Below the pieces are notes generated by a model. It was given only the letters and a program-made list of their open reading frames with translations. It did not search any database and was not told the DNA's origin. Shown here piece by piece: positions 23,760-34,390 of a stretch of 64,000 nucleotides of DNA (positions are counted from its first letter, which is position 1; each line of letters opens with the position of its first letter). The DNA comes from Malania oleifera (Eukaryota; Streptophyta; Magnoliopsida; Santalales; Ximeniaceae), in assembly GCF_029873635.1 (NCBI RefSeq), contig NC_080421.1, positions 38,606,617-38,670,616 on the forward strand. Reading direction: 5' to 3'. The position numbers and the translations under genes are program-made.

Positions 23760-23773
23760 TGGTATCAGAGCCT
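23760..23773 (+). promoter_or_regulatory. Primer binding site of I
   Basis: TGGTATCAGAGCCT two bases after the LTR is the canonical tRNA-iMet site. Confidence 0.9.
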
Positions 23774-23810
23774 CATAGCATTTACTTAAATGTTTTTACT
23801 AAAGATCGGG

Positions 23811-24923
23811 ATGGCTCACATTGGTGTATCAACATTCGGAGAGGGATGATCACCTTCCAGTCCTCCATTGTTTTGTGGTGTTAACTACACCCACTGAAAA
23901 ATTCGAATGAGCATTTTTATAAAATCTATGGAATGGAGGGCCTGGCAGACGATTGATAAAGAAATTTTTATGCCAGTTGAAAATGATAATAGTTTAATGC
24001 ATGCAAATTCATATGCCATGGATTTATTATATTATGCTTTAGATTCTCATATTTTTCATGAAATTATGGCATGTAAAAATGCGAGAGAGATCTGGGTTGA
24101 ACTCGAAAAGAAGTATGGAGAGACCTAAGAAAAGGAGACCACCACTTTGGAAATGTCAAGCTCAAAGGAACTGAAAGTGGTAAATCACGGGGTAATTGCA
24201 TTAACAGAAAAAGAGGTATTTGATTCTCACTCTAGCTCAATTGATGATTCTTTTGCCAAATCCTGTGATATGTCAAATGTTGAACCATGTGTTGAATATC
24301 ATGATAATTCTGTTAATGATGCATGTGATGATTTTTATGCTAAATGTTGTAATATATTATGGGATGAATAATCTGTTGTATTTTGTGATAAATTTGTTGA
24401 TGATGCATGCAATGACTTATGTGAAAATTATTGTGTTAATTCTTATGATGAATCATGTGCTGAATTGAATAATGAAAGCATGATGTCGTATGAAAAACTA
24501 GAAAAGACTTTATTGAAAATGAATAAATTTCTAGGTAAGTTATCTAAGCAGAAAAATATTTTTAAGAACGAAAATAAGAAGCTGACAGCACAATTCAAAA
24601 AATTGAAAGAATATCATGTTGTCTTAGAAAAGAAAAAGATTGAGAAGATATTGAAAATTGTCCACTTGGAAGGAAGTGAAAAGAAGATCCATAATAAACC
24701 CTTAGGAATCAAAAAGAAAAATCACTTTAAAAAGGGTTCATGCTTGATTCATAATGCCCATAGCCATTCAACTGCCTCATCAAATGAAAATAGGATATGT
24801 AAGCAAAATTCTTCACATGCATATAATACTTGCTCATCCAGAAGTGCCAGAGGCTTACAAAAAGAAATGAAATGGATTATCAGCAAAGCAAACCCCGTAG
24901 GACCTAAGGAAAAATGGATTTAA
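23811..24923 (+). pseudogene. Gag pseudogene of element I
   Basis: The ATG at 23811 gives MAHIGVSTFGEG and then a stop. Further on are the IRMSIFIKSMEWRAWQTI block, YAMDLLYYALDSHIFHEIMAC, WVELEKKYGET, an acidic stretch of cysteine, asparagine and aspartate (24220..24465), and a lysine-rich coiled coil (24480..24700). The end SKANPVGPKEKW matches the TWVPKEANPVGPKEKW-type end of related Gag proteins. No intact CCHC knuckle is seen. At least four stops interrupt it. The product would have been a capsid protein. Confidence 0.8.
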
Positions 24924-26223
24924 ATTAATATTACTTAATTATTTAATGCTTCCTTAGATACTAGGTTTAGGTTTAGGGGGTTGTGATGACTAAAAGACTA
25001 AGAAGTAGTCTATGCTTAAAATTCCAAATCTTAGTACATGTATTCACTATACACTATTGTCATACTAAGAATCATAAGATTAGCAAGCCTTGATCAAAAA
25101 TCAGTCATCACTTTAGGCTTAAGCACTGACCATCATAAGTTTCTATTCTACCTAGTGTTTATTTAAATTCATCCTTCTATAATCAAAATTAGAAACATCC
25201 ATTTAGGGAGTCAAGTATTATTAATCAATCAAAATAATCCCTCTGTGTTCAAAATGCAAAACTCTCTAATTTTAGTTCACCGTATCCTCCATAGAATATC
25301 TCTAACTTACCACGATCATATCCAGTAGAGATTTATCCTTTGTGTGGTTTGTATCCTTACTCACAATTATAATCATGTCTAAAGGATACTTTCCATCATT
25401 CAAAGGGCACTCTTCATGAAATTTGTATACTCCTAAATGCTCTTTGGTAAGATGAGTTGGACATATTTACTAGCACGAAAACATTTTTAAATTATGTCAT
25501 GCTTCTTCATGAATACTCTTCTAAACCTAGTGATAATTTAATTGTTAAGAGTATTTATCCTATCTTGCTTCATAAGCTCTCAAAATGTTAAGTCAAATCT
25601 CTTAGAGCTTTAAATAATGTTGAATGGCTAAAGTAGTTGCACTAGGTTTCAAATCTAGATGATGGAATGAAAATTCAAAGAAACCTATGCACATGCAATT
25701 AAAGTTAAATCCATCCAACCTTCCACCTCTCACGAAATGAGATTCTCAAAGAAAAGAGGCTATATAGGCTTTGTACATTGAAAGAATATTGATTGTGACT
25801 TTTTAGTCCGTTAAAGCCTATGCATTCAAAGTCAAGCTTAAATCATTGAAAATCTTATAACTCTTGGCTAAAGAATTAAAAAATGAAAAAGACATTAAAT
25901 GAGTTGAGTGCATAACTCAGGGGGAGCTTTTATTCTTCATGGTTATATAAATTGAATTGCTCTCTTGAAATTATACCTTTTATGCTCATATGCCTTTATA
26001 AAATCAGCATTGTAGACTACTATCCATAATGTACCGAATAATTAATTTTCCTTGATGGATGGTTTTTATTTTATTTGAATTGTTGATTGCTACCTGATTG
26101 CATGCTTAGTCTAGAATGCCTTCTGCATAACGAGTGCAGTGGCTATGAATTGCATGTTAGTAGTGGATTATAGGTTGTTGCATGCCTGAATTGTTTTATC
26201 TATTGAGAACAACCAATTATCAG

Positions 26224-26309
26224 GTACAAGTTTTATGGGAAAATGTCCTATATACAAACGGCATGCTGTCGAAATTTTGCTAGGATTTTCCCAAAGTAAA
26301 ACCTTGTAC
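26224..26309 (+). other. Conserved stem-loop in the pol-less region of I
   Basis: The left arm GTACAAGTTTTATGGGAAAAT (26224..26244, with one G and three bases fewer than its partner) can pair with ATTTTCCCAAAGTAAAACC plus TTGTAC (26285..26309). The 40-base loop includes GGCATGCTG. The equivalent sites are present in A (30800..30884) and in D (41985..42058). Confidence 0.6.
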
Positions 26310-27204
26310 AAAGATGATTATGATAAAATAAACATTAAAATCTTTTTGAAATGATGAGTGAAAACTAAATGAAAATTAAATTTCATCCTTACATAATCAT
26401 CAGGCATTTAGAGAGCTAAGCATCTTCCCTATAAAAGAACTTAAAGGACTCACATGCATCACATCACCTTTTGAATATTGAGTCTCTTCTGATATCCTTG
26501 AACATTATATCCTATGCTTGAAGTTTTATGGTTTGATATGGAATATTCTTGTGTCATGAACTATATAGCATGCCTTAATATCTATTTCTGATGCATTTGT
26601 TGCCTATAGGGATGACCATACTAATCAAAATATTATTGATAAATCTTTAGTATGGTTGGTTTAAAAGTTTTGGTTTGATGGCTTATGCTACTAGACATAT
26701 TTAAATAATTCACTATCTAGTATAAGCAGTTTATTGCATCTAAGTTAGGATTCCAAACGATAGGGGGAGCATCTAAAATGAACATTCTATCTTGCTATGC
26801 TCACAAATTCTTTTTGCTTAGATATTTATTGAAATTCATTGTGGCTTGTGCTTAAATGTAGTGACTTTATTGAAAATCATAATTTGAAATGTGTTGATTT
26901 GCCACAGTCATTTGATTTGCCATATGATCTTGCATGTGATTGATAAATTTTTAGGATCTACATGGTTGTCCTCTCTGGTTATCTTATGAATTTGTACGTA
27001 AATGTTAAACTAGAATTATGTTGCTTGCTTGCATGATCTTTAAAATTTTTTTGGCAAGCAACCCCTAGTACTTTTTGCAAACATCATAAAGGGGATATAT
27101 TGTTATATATATAAATATACATATATATCTATTTACATATACTTTTATTATTATTTGGCAAGAAATTCTTTCAAATCAAAAATCCCTTATATCTTGCCTT
27201 ATTA

Positions 27205-27210
27205 TTACAT

Positions 27211-27258
<48 letters not shown>

Positions 27259-27259
27259 T
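27205..27259. repeat. (AC)n(AT)n microsatellite in I
   Basis: A dinucleotide run beginning ACACAC and passing into ATATAT. It lies a few hundred bases before the 3' LTR, at the position that holds (TA)n runs in A and D. Confidence 0.9.
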
Positions 27260-27647
27260 AAAAAAATTGCATAACTGATTCGGTAACTAGTCATGAAAAT
27301 GCATGCGAACTTGTTAGATCATATTTATGCTCAAACCTATTTTTTATATGCCATATGTTTTCAAATTCCAAATTTCTGCAGGTCTTTTGAAATGCGTAAA
27401 TTGCAATGGTTTGAGTATATTTCTGATTTGACTATGTTTTCATGTCATTTAAATCTTTAAATGACCAATTATACTGTTTGTGTGCTTCATTGTAATATTA
27501 TTCAAAAACAAGTATATTTGTTTTTTTATATACACCTTTTTTGCTGATGCCAAAAGGGGGAGAAATACACTTGTAAAAATTGGTATGCATATTCTTAGGG
27601 GGAGCTTTATTTGCTTTTTTTTTTTTGCACTTGCATTTATCATCATC

Positions 27648-27661
27648 AAAAAGGGGGAGAT
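27648..27661 (+). promoter_or_regulatory. Polypurine tract of I
   Basis: AAAAAGGGGGAGA lies directly before the 3' LTR. Further AGGGGGAG copies occur at 25919, 26762, 27555 and 27597, the multiple-tract arrangement known for Sireviruses. Confidence 0.8.
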
Positions 27662-29733
27662 TGTTGACTTTTTGAGTCCTATCTTATATTTGATAATGAC
27701 AAATACAAGGTTTTTAATGTTTGTCAAGTTTGTGTCCAGGTTGAGTCTTGCATGAATTGGCAATATCATATGGTGTATATGGAGATTCAAAGAAAAATGA
27801 AGACCAAATTGTTTATTGTTTGTAATTTATATCTCATTCATTCGAGTCTGTAATATTTAATATGTCATGGTCTGTAATAATTAGGCATATCATGCATGTA
27901 GGATCTGTAAGCTCAGTAAGGACCATAGGAAAAATCAAGACCACAGAGTGACCTTAGGGTTCGGTCGACTGGCGTTGGATTTTTCGATATGTTCTTAAAG
28001 GCCTTAGTTTGACCATAGGACCTAAAATATTGCATAAAAAAGTCCCCCAAAATCTTAGAATTATTTATCATATGAATAGGGAGAACTTCATAAGAAGAAT
28101 AGGACCGAAATGCACAAAGTTGGCATGTTCGGTCGACCGAACCCCAACACTCTGAGCACGACAGTTGACCGAACCTCCCAAAGGTCAAAAGTTTGACCAC
28201 TTGGTCGACCGTCCTTAAAATGAACACCAATGCCCTGGTCAACCGAACTGGCACGTGGGAATCTCCTAACGCCCCGGTTGACCGAACTTATAGTAGAAAA
28301 GTGACCTGGTCGACCAAACACCCAAGTTCAGTCAACCGAACTCAATCCGGTCGACCGAACCTCGTAGGTTCTAAAAATCGCCTTAAGCCTGGTCGACCAT
28401 CTTCCCTATTCAAATTCATACTGGTCGACCAAACTGTGCAACTTGATCGACCAAATCATAAAAATGGTCGACCGACCCTCTCGAGTTGCTCGAATTTTAT
28501 CGAGGCTAAACTGGGTTATTTTTAATTAAACTCAATTAATATTTTTCCAAAATACCCAGCGTGTCCCCAACGACTATAATTTTTCCCATATCTATATATA
28601 GGTCCTCATTTGTAAAGATTAAGTGGAGATTAGGGATTTTAATTAGTAAAATTTCCTCTGAATTTTTGAGAGTTATTTCTTCATATTCAAACCCTAATAC
28701 TCATCCTTTGCTCATCCTTTTGAAAAATATTTGAGTGAGATTATACTAAGATTACCTACACTCCCTTCTATAGCTTATACTCTCATTGGCTTGATTGATT
28801 GTTGATTTTGTTGAGAGTTAGGCCAAAAGGTTTTCCCCGGGATTTAATCTATAAATTTACTTTTGGGGAAACCTTATTTAGCTTGTGAGTCTTTGCATTT
28901 TGATTGCTCTTCTCTTAATCTTGTCTTGTATTATGAAGTAAATATTTTTGACAAGCTTAGTTTACAAAATATCTTTTGTGCTTAAAGATTTTGGAAATCA
29001 TTTTAAGATATTTGATTATATTTACGAAATCTTTGAAACCCGATTTGTGATTGATATATTGATATATTGTTTCAAAGATAGTTTGAGAATACACTCTTGT
29101 TCTTGATTGACTATAGACATTAGATTGAGTGTTATCACACATATTGCACTGAGCTTATAGTTCCTATATGTGTGTTGTGCATTGATTGATATTGGTACAT
29201 ATCTGCTTATTGGAGAAGCATTTAAATTATACGCAATTTCATAATGATTATTTTTTTCCAAACGTGGGTCTAAAGAGGGAGACTTGCCCTGATAAAAGTC
29301 CCAGATTGACTTTGACTCGGTTAGGAAAGTTAAGTGCACCAACCTGGTAAGATGTAGTTGTAGGTTAAGGTTAGCCCCATTAATTGACCTGGTTGTAATC
29401 GGTTCTGCTCCACCCTTGAAGTGAGCCCTTAGTGGAATCCTTGTTCTTGTAAGCCAAGGCAGGGACGTAGGCAGTATTGGCCAAACCCCGATAACATATC
29501 GTGTATACACTTTACATTTCAGCACTTTATATTTACTTCACATGTATGTTATTCTCAATTGTCTGTGAATGCTGCACATGATTTAATTTCCGCACATTAT
29601 ATTTATCTGCGCATTTGGAATTGTATAAACAGACCCTAGGTTGTGTAGATACTTCTGCTAGGTAGTTTAACCTAGGAGATAAATTTTTAAAATTCCAATT
29701 CACCCCCCTCTTGAGAATACACCAATTCCAACA
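27662..29733 (+). repeat. 3' LTR of I
   Basis: Collinear with 21685..23757 but visibly diverged, with mostly transition differences. It carries the perfect 16-base palindrome GTTCGGTCGACCGAAC at about 28127..28142 and many partial copies up to 28490, a TATA box at about 28592, the box GGGACGTAGGCAGTATTGGCC at about 29462, and ends CACCAATTCCAACA. Confidence 0.9.
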
Positions 29734-29738
29734 AATAG

Positions 29739-31684
29739 ACATCTCTTTTGTAATCAAAATTAGAGGCATTCACTAAGGGAATCAAATCTTCATCCATTTA
29801 TAATAAAATCTTCCCTATGTGCTTCAATTATAAAAACTCTCTAATGTTGGTTCACCTTATCCTCCATAAAAACTCTTTACCAACCGTGATCACATTCGGT
29901 AAAGTTTCATCCTATTCCATGGTTCATATCCTTGCTCAAAATAGTGATCATACTTAAAGGGTACTTTCCAATCACCAAAGAGCTACAATCAAAATTCATA
30001 TACTCTTTAATGCTCTTTTCCAAAACAGTTATGATAATATCTTTAGACTGCTTGTCCTGATAAATGTCTTGCCTATCCTAAATACTTTTCTGTACCCATT
30101 AGTGATTTAATTTTCAAAGAATATTTATTCAAACTTCCTCCACAAGCTCTCAAATTTTACGTCGAAACTTTAGAGCTTCATATCCTTTAATGAAGTTGAA
30201 TAGCTAAAATGATTGCCTGGGTTTCAATCCATATAAATGAGTAAATTTCAAGAAAACCTATGCACCAATAGTTAAATTCAAGGCCATTCAAACTTGGGCC
30301 TCTCACACATATTGAAATTCATGAGAAAATAGGCAAATAGGCTTAGTTCATCTAAAGAAATATTCATTGTGACTTTTTGATCCTCTAAGCCTATTCATCC
30401 AAAGCCAAACATATATCATTCAAAAATCTTAAAAATCTTGGGTAATGGAATTAGAAAATTAAGAAAAGGCATAAAATGGATTAGCACATAACTCAGGGGG
30501 AGCATTACACTTTCATGTCTATACAAATTAAATGTTCTCATTATCTCATAACATTTATACCCATATACCTTAATGAATAACAATACTGCATTGAAATTAA
30601 AACTATCCTTTGTTCTCTACTATTTATATTCTTTGATGGATAGACTATATTTATGAATTGTTGATTGCTACCTGATTGCATGCGTAATCTAGAATGCCTC
30701 CTGCATGGCGGATGCAGTGATGTGTATTGCATGCTGGTAGTTGATATAGGTTCTTTCTTGCTTAAAATGAATTATATATTGCTTGCTTAAATCTATTAGG
30801 TACAAGTTTTATGGGAAAATGTCCAATTTACAGATGGCATGCTACCAAAAATTTGAAATATTTTCCCAAAATAAAACTGTGTACAAAGATGATTATGATA
30901 AAATTAATGATAAAATCTTTTTGAAATGATAAGTGAAAACTAAAAATATTAAACTTCATCCTTACATAATCATCACATATTTAGAAATGCTAAGATCTAT
31001 CTCTATAGTAAGAGCATAAATGACTTACATGCATCACTTTCGTTTATTGAAATATTGAGACTCTTTTGAAAATCCTAAACATTATATCCTGCGCTTAAAA
31101 CTTTATGATTTGATATGGAATGTTCTTGGGTCATGAACTCTATAGCATGTTTTAATATACATTCTTTGATGCATCTATGGTCTATAGGGACAACTATACT
31201 GATCAGGTGACAAATACAGTTGGCAAATATTCAGTATGGTTGGTTTAAGGAATGCAAAATAGTTGTTTATACTACTTGGCGTTCTCAATGAGATTAATCT
31301 TGTTTAGTATAATCAGTTCATTGCATCTAAGTTATAATTCAAATTGATAGGGGGAGCATACAAAATCTATTCTATCCTATTAGGCTCTCCAACATGTATA
31401 GCTTAGATATGTTTTAAATGTATTGTGACATGTGCTTAAATGTGTTGTTCTTATTGCAAATCATAATTTGAAATGTGTTGTTTTTTCCACAATCATCTGT
31501 TTTGCCATATGATCCTTGTTTTTGAATAGTCTGATATAGTTAGGATCTTTGTGGTTTATTTTTCTGGTTATTTTATGAAATGTGTTTAAATGCCCAACCA
31601 AAAAAATGTTGCCTGCTTGCATGATCTTTGTAGTTTATTTTCTAGCAAGTATCACCACCAGCACTTCATGATAATATCAAAAAG

Positions 31685-31744
<60 letters not shown>

Positions 31745-32279
31745 TTTTTCTTGGTAAGAAACAATCTTATAAGAAACATATTTTGTTTTCTTGCTTATGT
31801 GCCTAAATGTAATATCTTTAAAACCGTTTATATAAATATATAAATGCCCAAATGCTATATGAAAAAGGGAGAGGATTTTTTTTTTTTTTTTTTTGCGCTT
31901 AAATGTCAAAAAGGGGGGGAGTGTTTTTTAAAAAGGGGAAGTTCTTTTTCGCTAAGTTTGTTTTAAATGACCATTTTTTATACTCAGCCTTTTTTTGCTG
32001 ATGTCAAAAGGGAAGAACTTTTATAAGCAAAATGTTTTACCAAAAGGGGGAATTTTTTTTTAAGGACAATATTTTAAATGGTGTAATTATTTAAGCTGCA
32101 TGCATGTGTGTCTGTGCTTTATTGTCAAAACTAAATGCATATTATTTGAGATGTCTTCTTTTGTGAATATGCTAGATTTATATTGTTTATTTTTAAGTTA
32201 TGCATATTCTTAGGAGGAGCCTTTTCAAGCTTTTCCCATTTTGCTCTTGGGTGTTTGTCATCATCAAAAAGGGGGAGAT
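29739..32279 (+). other. Pol-less region of A, second piece
   Basis: Resumes the sequence broken by element I. It matches I block for block: TTCACCTTATCCTCCAT at about 29850, GGGTACTTTCC at about 29957, AGGGGGAG at 30495 and 31349, the stem-loop at 30800..30884, a (TA)n run at 31687..31738 and the final purine tract at 32266..32278. No pol frame is present. Confidence 0.75.
31687..31738. repeat. (TA)n microsatellite in A
   Basis: About 26 TA units following AAAAGGGGATA. The same context precedes the microsatellite of element I near 27090. Confidence 0.9.
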
Positions 32280-32557
32280 TGTTGACTTTTTAAGTTTGAA
32301 CCCTAGTTTTGATAATGACAAAACGCAAGTTACTTATGTGTGTATTCAGTGTTTGATCATGTTTAATATTTTAGCACACACATAAGCAAGAGGTGGAAGC
32401 CAGGAGGAACATAAAGATCATATCATCCGGCATATTCTATGACGAAGTAGAGGAACAAAAGAAGAAGAAGAAGAAGAAGAAGACATTTGTTCTTATTGTA
32501 AATGCATTTTGTTTTATATTTAGGTATGTATTATAATGGTATGAAATATTTGCATAT
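32280..32557 (+). repeat. 3' LTR of A, first piece
   Basis: It starts TGTTGACTTTTTAAG right after the purine tract and parallels 8532 onwards, including a GAAGAAGAAG run. It is interrupted at ATTTGCATAT by solo LTR L. Confidence 0.85.
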
Positions 32558-33185
32558 TGTTGACCTTATAGATCACGCTCGGTTTTGATTATGAAAAATA
32601 CTCATTGTATCTAATGGGTGTTTAAGGTTTTGTGCAGGAACTAAGATTGTTAAGATCAAGATAGGCACAAAGCAAGTAAAAGTTTGAAGACCAATTATCG
32701 ATCTTAATTGTAATATAACTCATTTGTGAAAATTGGTCTGTAATAGTAAGTAGGGCTCTGGTTTGTAATAAACTCACACACATCACATGTATGATTTAGT
32801 TTGTTAGCTCAAACAAATCGTAAATGAGAAATGACCTGAGAAAGACCTTACACCAAACTTTTTCGGTGTCTTCAAATTGGACCCCAAAGTGACCCTAGGA
32901 CACACACATTTGCACATATGCATGTTAGGCACTTGAATAGGACTTGTATCTTTCAAAATGGGACCGAAATGCATACTTTGTGTACTTTCAGTCGACCGAA
33001 CCAGGCAGCTCATTCTGCCTTGGTCGACCGAACCAGGCCTAGGTCAACAGTTGACTAAGGTCCTTGTAGTAACTGGGAAAAATAAAATTTTTTTTAAAAA
33101 ATAATAATAATAATAATAAAATTAATTAATTAAATTAACAAGTAAAATAATAGTATGATAAGGAAAATATATATATATAAATATT

Positions 33186-33193
33186 GAAACATG

Positions 33194-33242
<49 letters not shown>
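33186..33242. repeat. (AT)n(GT)n microsatellite in M
   Basis: Dinucleotide run ATATAT passing into GTGTGT. A similar composite tract lies at 34157..34200. Confidence 0.85.
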
Positions 33243-33244
<2 letters not shown>

Positions 33245-33574
33245 ATATAAGTAAGTTATTATGATATACATTTAATATATAGGTTAAAGGTATATATATA
33301 TATAAAGTGTGAAAGCTTCTTCAAGAAGCTTTACTTTAATTAATGTTTAGTATGATATTAATATATGTATATATATACATAATAGTGTGCAAGCTTCTTC
33401 AAGAAGCTTGCTTAGATTTTTTTTTTTTTTTTGGAAGTGCTCTCTCTCTCTCTCTCCTCACTCTCTCTCTCTTCGATTCCGGGTCAGTTTTACGCCGGAT
33501 CGACAAATCGAAGCTACCACGACGCTCCTGGCGAAGTTCTCTGCAAATCTGCCGGAGTGGATTGTTGGAGAAAG

Positions 33575-33845
33575 CAATTTAGAAATCATTCCTAAGTTAA
33601 GGTAAGACTTTTTAAGTCAAATTTGAAGTTGTGACAGTTAAGAAAAGTGTTATACGCGTTGAAATATTAAAGTTTAATACTGGGAATTTTCGTTTCCAGG
33701 GGTGTTGATTGGGAACGTTGGGAATCATTCCTAAGTTGAGGTAAGACTTTTTAAGCCGAATTTGACTTAGTGGTAGTTATAAAAAATGTTGTGCGTACGA
33801 AAATACTGAACTTTAATTCTGCGAGTTTTTGTTTCCAGAGTTGTT
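33575..33845 (+). repeat. Tandem duplication with intron-like ends in M
   Basis: Two copies of about 140 bases beginning AATCATTCCTAAGTTAAGG (33585) and AATCATTCCTAAGTTGAGG (about 33722). Each contains GGTAAGACTTTTTAAG and finishes at a TTTCCAG. The ends have the form of plant splice donor and acceptor sites; splicing is not shown. Confidence 0.7.
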
Positions 33846-34158
33846 GAGTTGGGAACCCTGCGGGTGTAGGGAAGATTTTCTTAGGGGCTTTGCAGGAATC
33901 AGGTAAGAGGATAAACTAAGCTAGTTTTGTTTTGAGAAAATGCATGTATATATATGTAGCATCTGGTTTCAGGAAAAATAAATATATTTATATATATGAT
34001 TTATATTTGAAAAATACTGTTTAAATGATGATATGTTGAATACGTGGAAAATTTGTTTAGTGTGGCATGAGTATAAAAATGTTGTGAAATACTGTTTTCT
34101 GGCAATGGGGACGATATGGATTTCTATGATGGAAAACCAGCATATGGGCCGAGATATT

Positions 34159-34194
<36 letters not shown>

Positions 34195-34200
<6 letters not shown>

Positions 34201-34390
34201 ATTTGCCGGCGTACGGGCCGTGCTATATGGATGAGATTTGCCAGCGTACGGGCTATGCTACGTGATTTTTCGGCGTACGGGCCGAGTTATGTGATTTGCC
34301 AGCGAACGGGCTGTGCTATGTGATTTGCCGGCGTACGGGTCGAGCTATGATAAAATGTGTAATTCCGGTGTACGGGCCGATGATTTTCAT
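34195..34390. repeat. GC-rich minisatellite in M
   Basis: Five to six degenerate copies of a unit of about 29 to 36 bases with the core GCCGGCGTACGGGCCG followed by GCTATGTGATTT. A more divergent copy (CCAGCATATGGGCCGAGAT) lies at about 34137. Confidence 0.8.

Larger units (their letters stand above)
24924..27647 (+). other. Pol-less conserved region of element I
   Basis: About 2.7 kb with no reading frame matching protease, integrase, reverse transcriptase or RNase H. Blocks are collinear with element A (29739..32279) and, on the minus strand, with D (40386..43764): for instance TCACCGTATCCTCCAT at about 25278, GGATACTTTCC at about 25384, the stem-loop at 26224..26309, the AGGGGGAG tracts and a dinucleotide microsatellite at about 27205..27259. 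In an autonomous Sirevirus this interval would hold pol. Confidence 0.75.
21685..29733 (+). mobile_element. Complete gag-only Sirevirus-like element I (TR-GAG-like)
   Basis: The clearest example of the family: perfect TSD AATAG (21680..21684 and 29734..29738), LTRs of 2073 and 2072 bases, primer site at 23760, decayed gag at 23811..24923, then 2.7 kb without any pol domain, five AGGGGGAG tracts, and the 3' LTR abutting the last tract. LTR termini are TG...CA. The left and right flanks rejoin as the non-coding region of A. The copia placement rests on the gag and primer site. The Sirevirus assignment rests on the repeated AGGGGGAG tracts and the GACGTAGGC box in the LTR. Confidence 0.9.

Noticed and set aside
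23760-23773. Possible tRNA gene from the tRNA-iMet match
   Set aside because: Only the complement of the tRNA 3' end is present, directly after an LTR: a primer binding site.
24924-27647. A strongly decayed copia pol in element I
   Set aside because: No reverse transcriptase, integrase or RNase H motif could be read in any frame, although gag of the same age is still readable.
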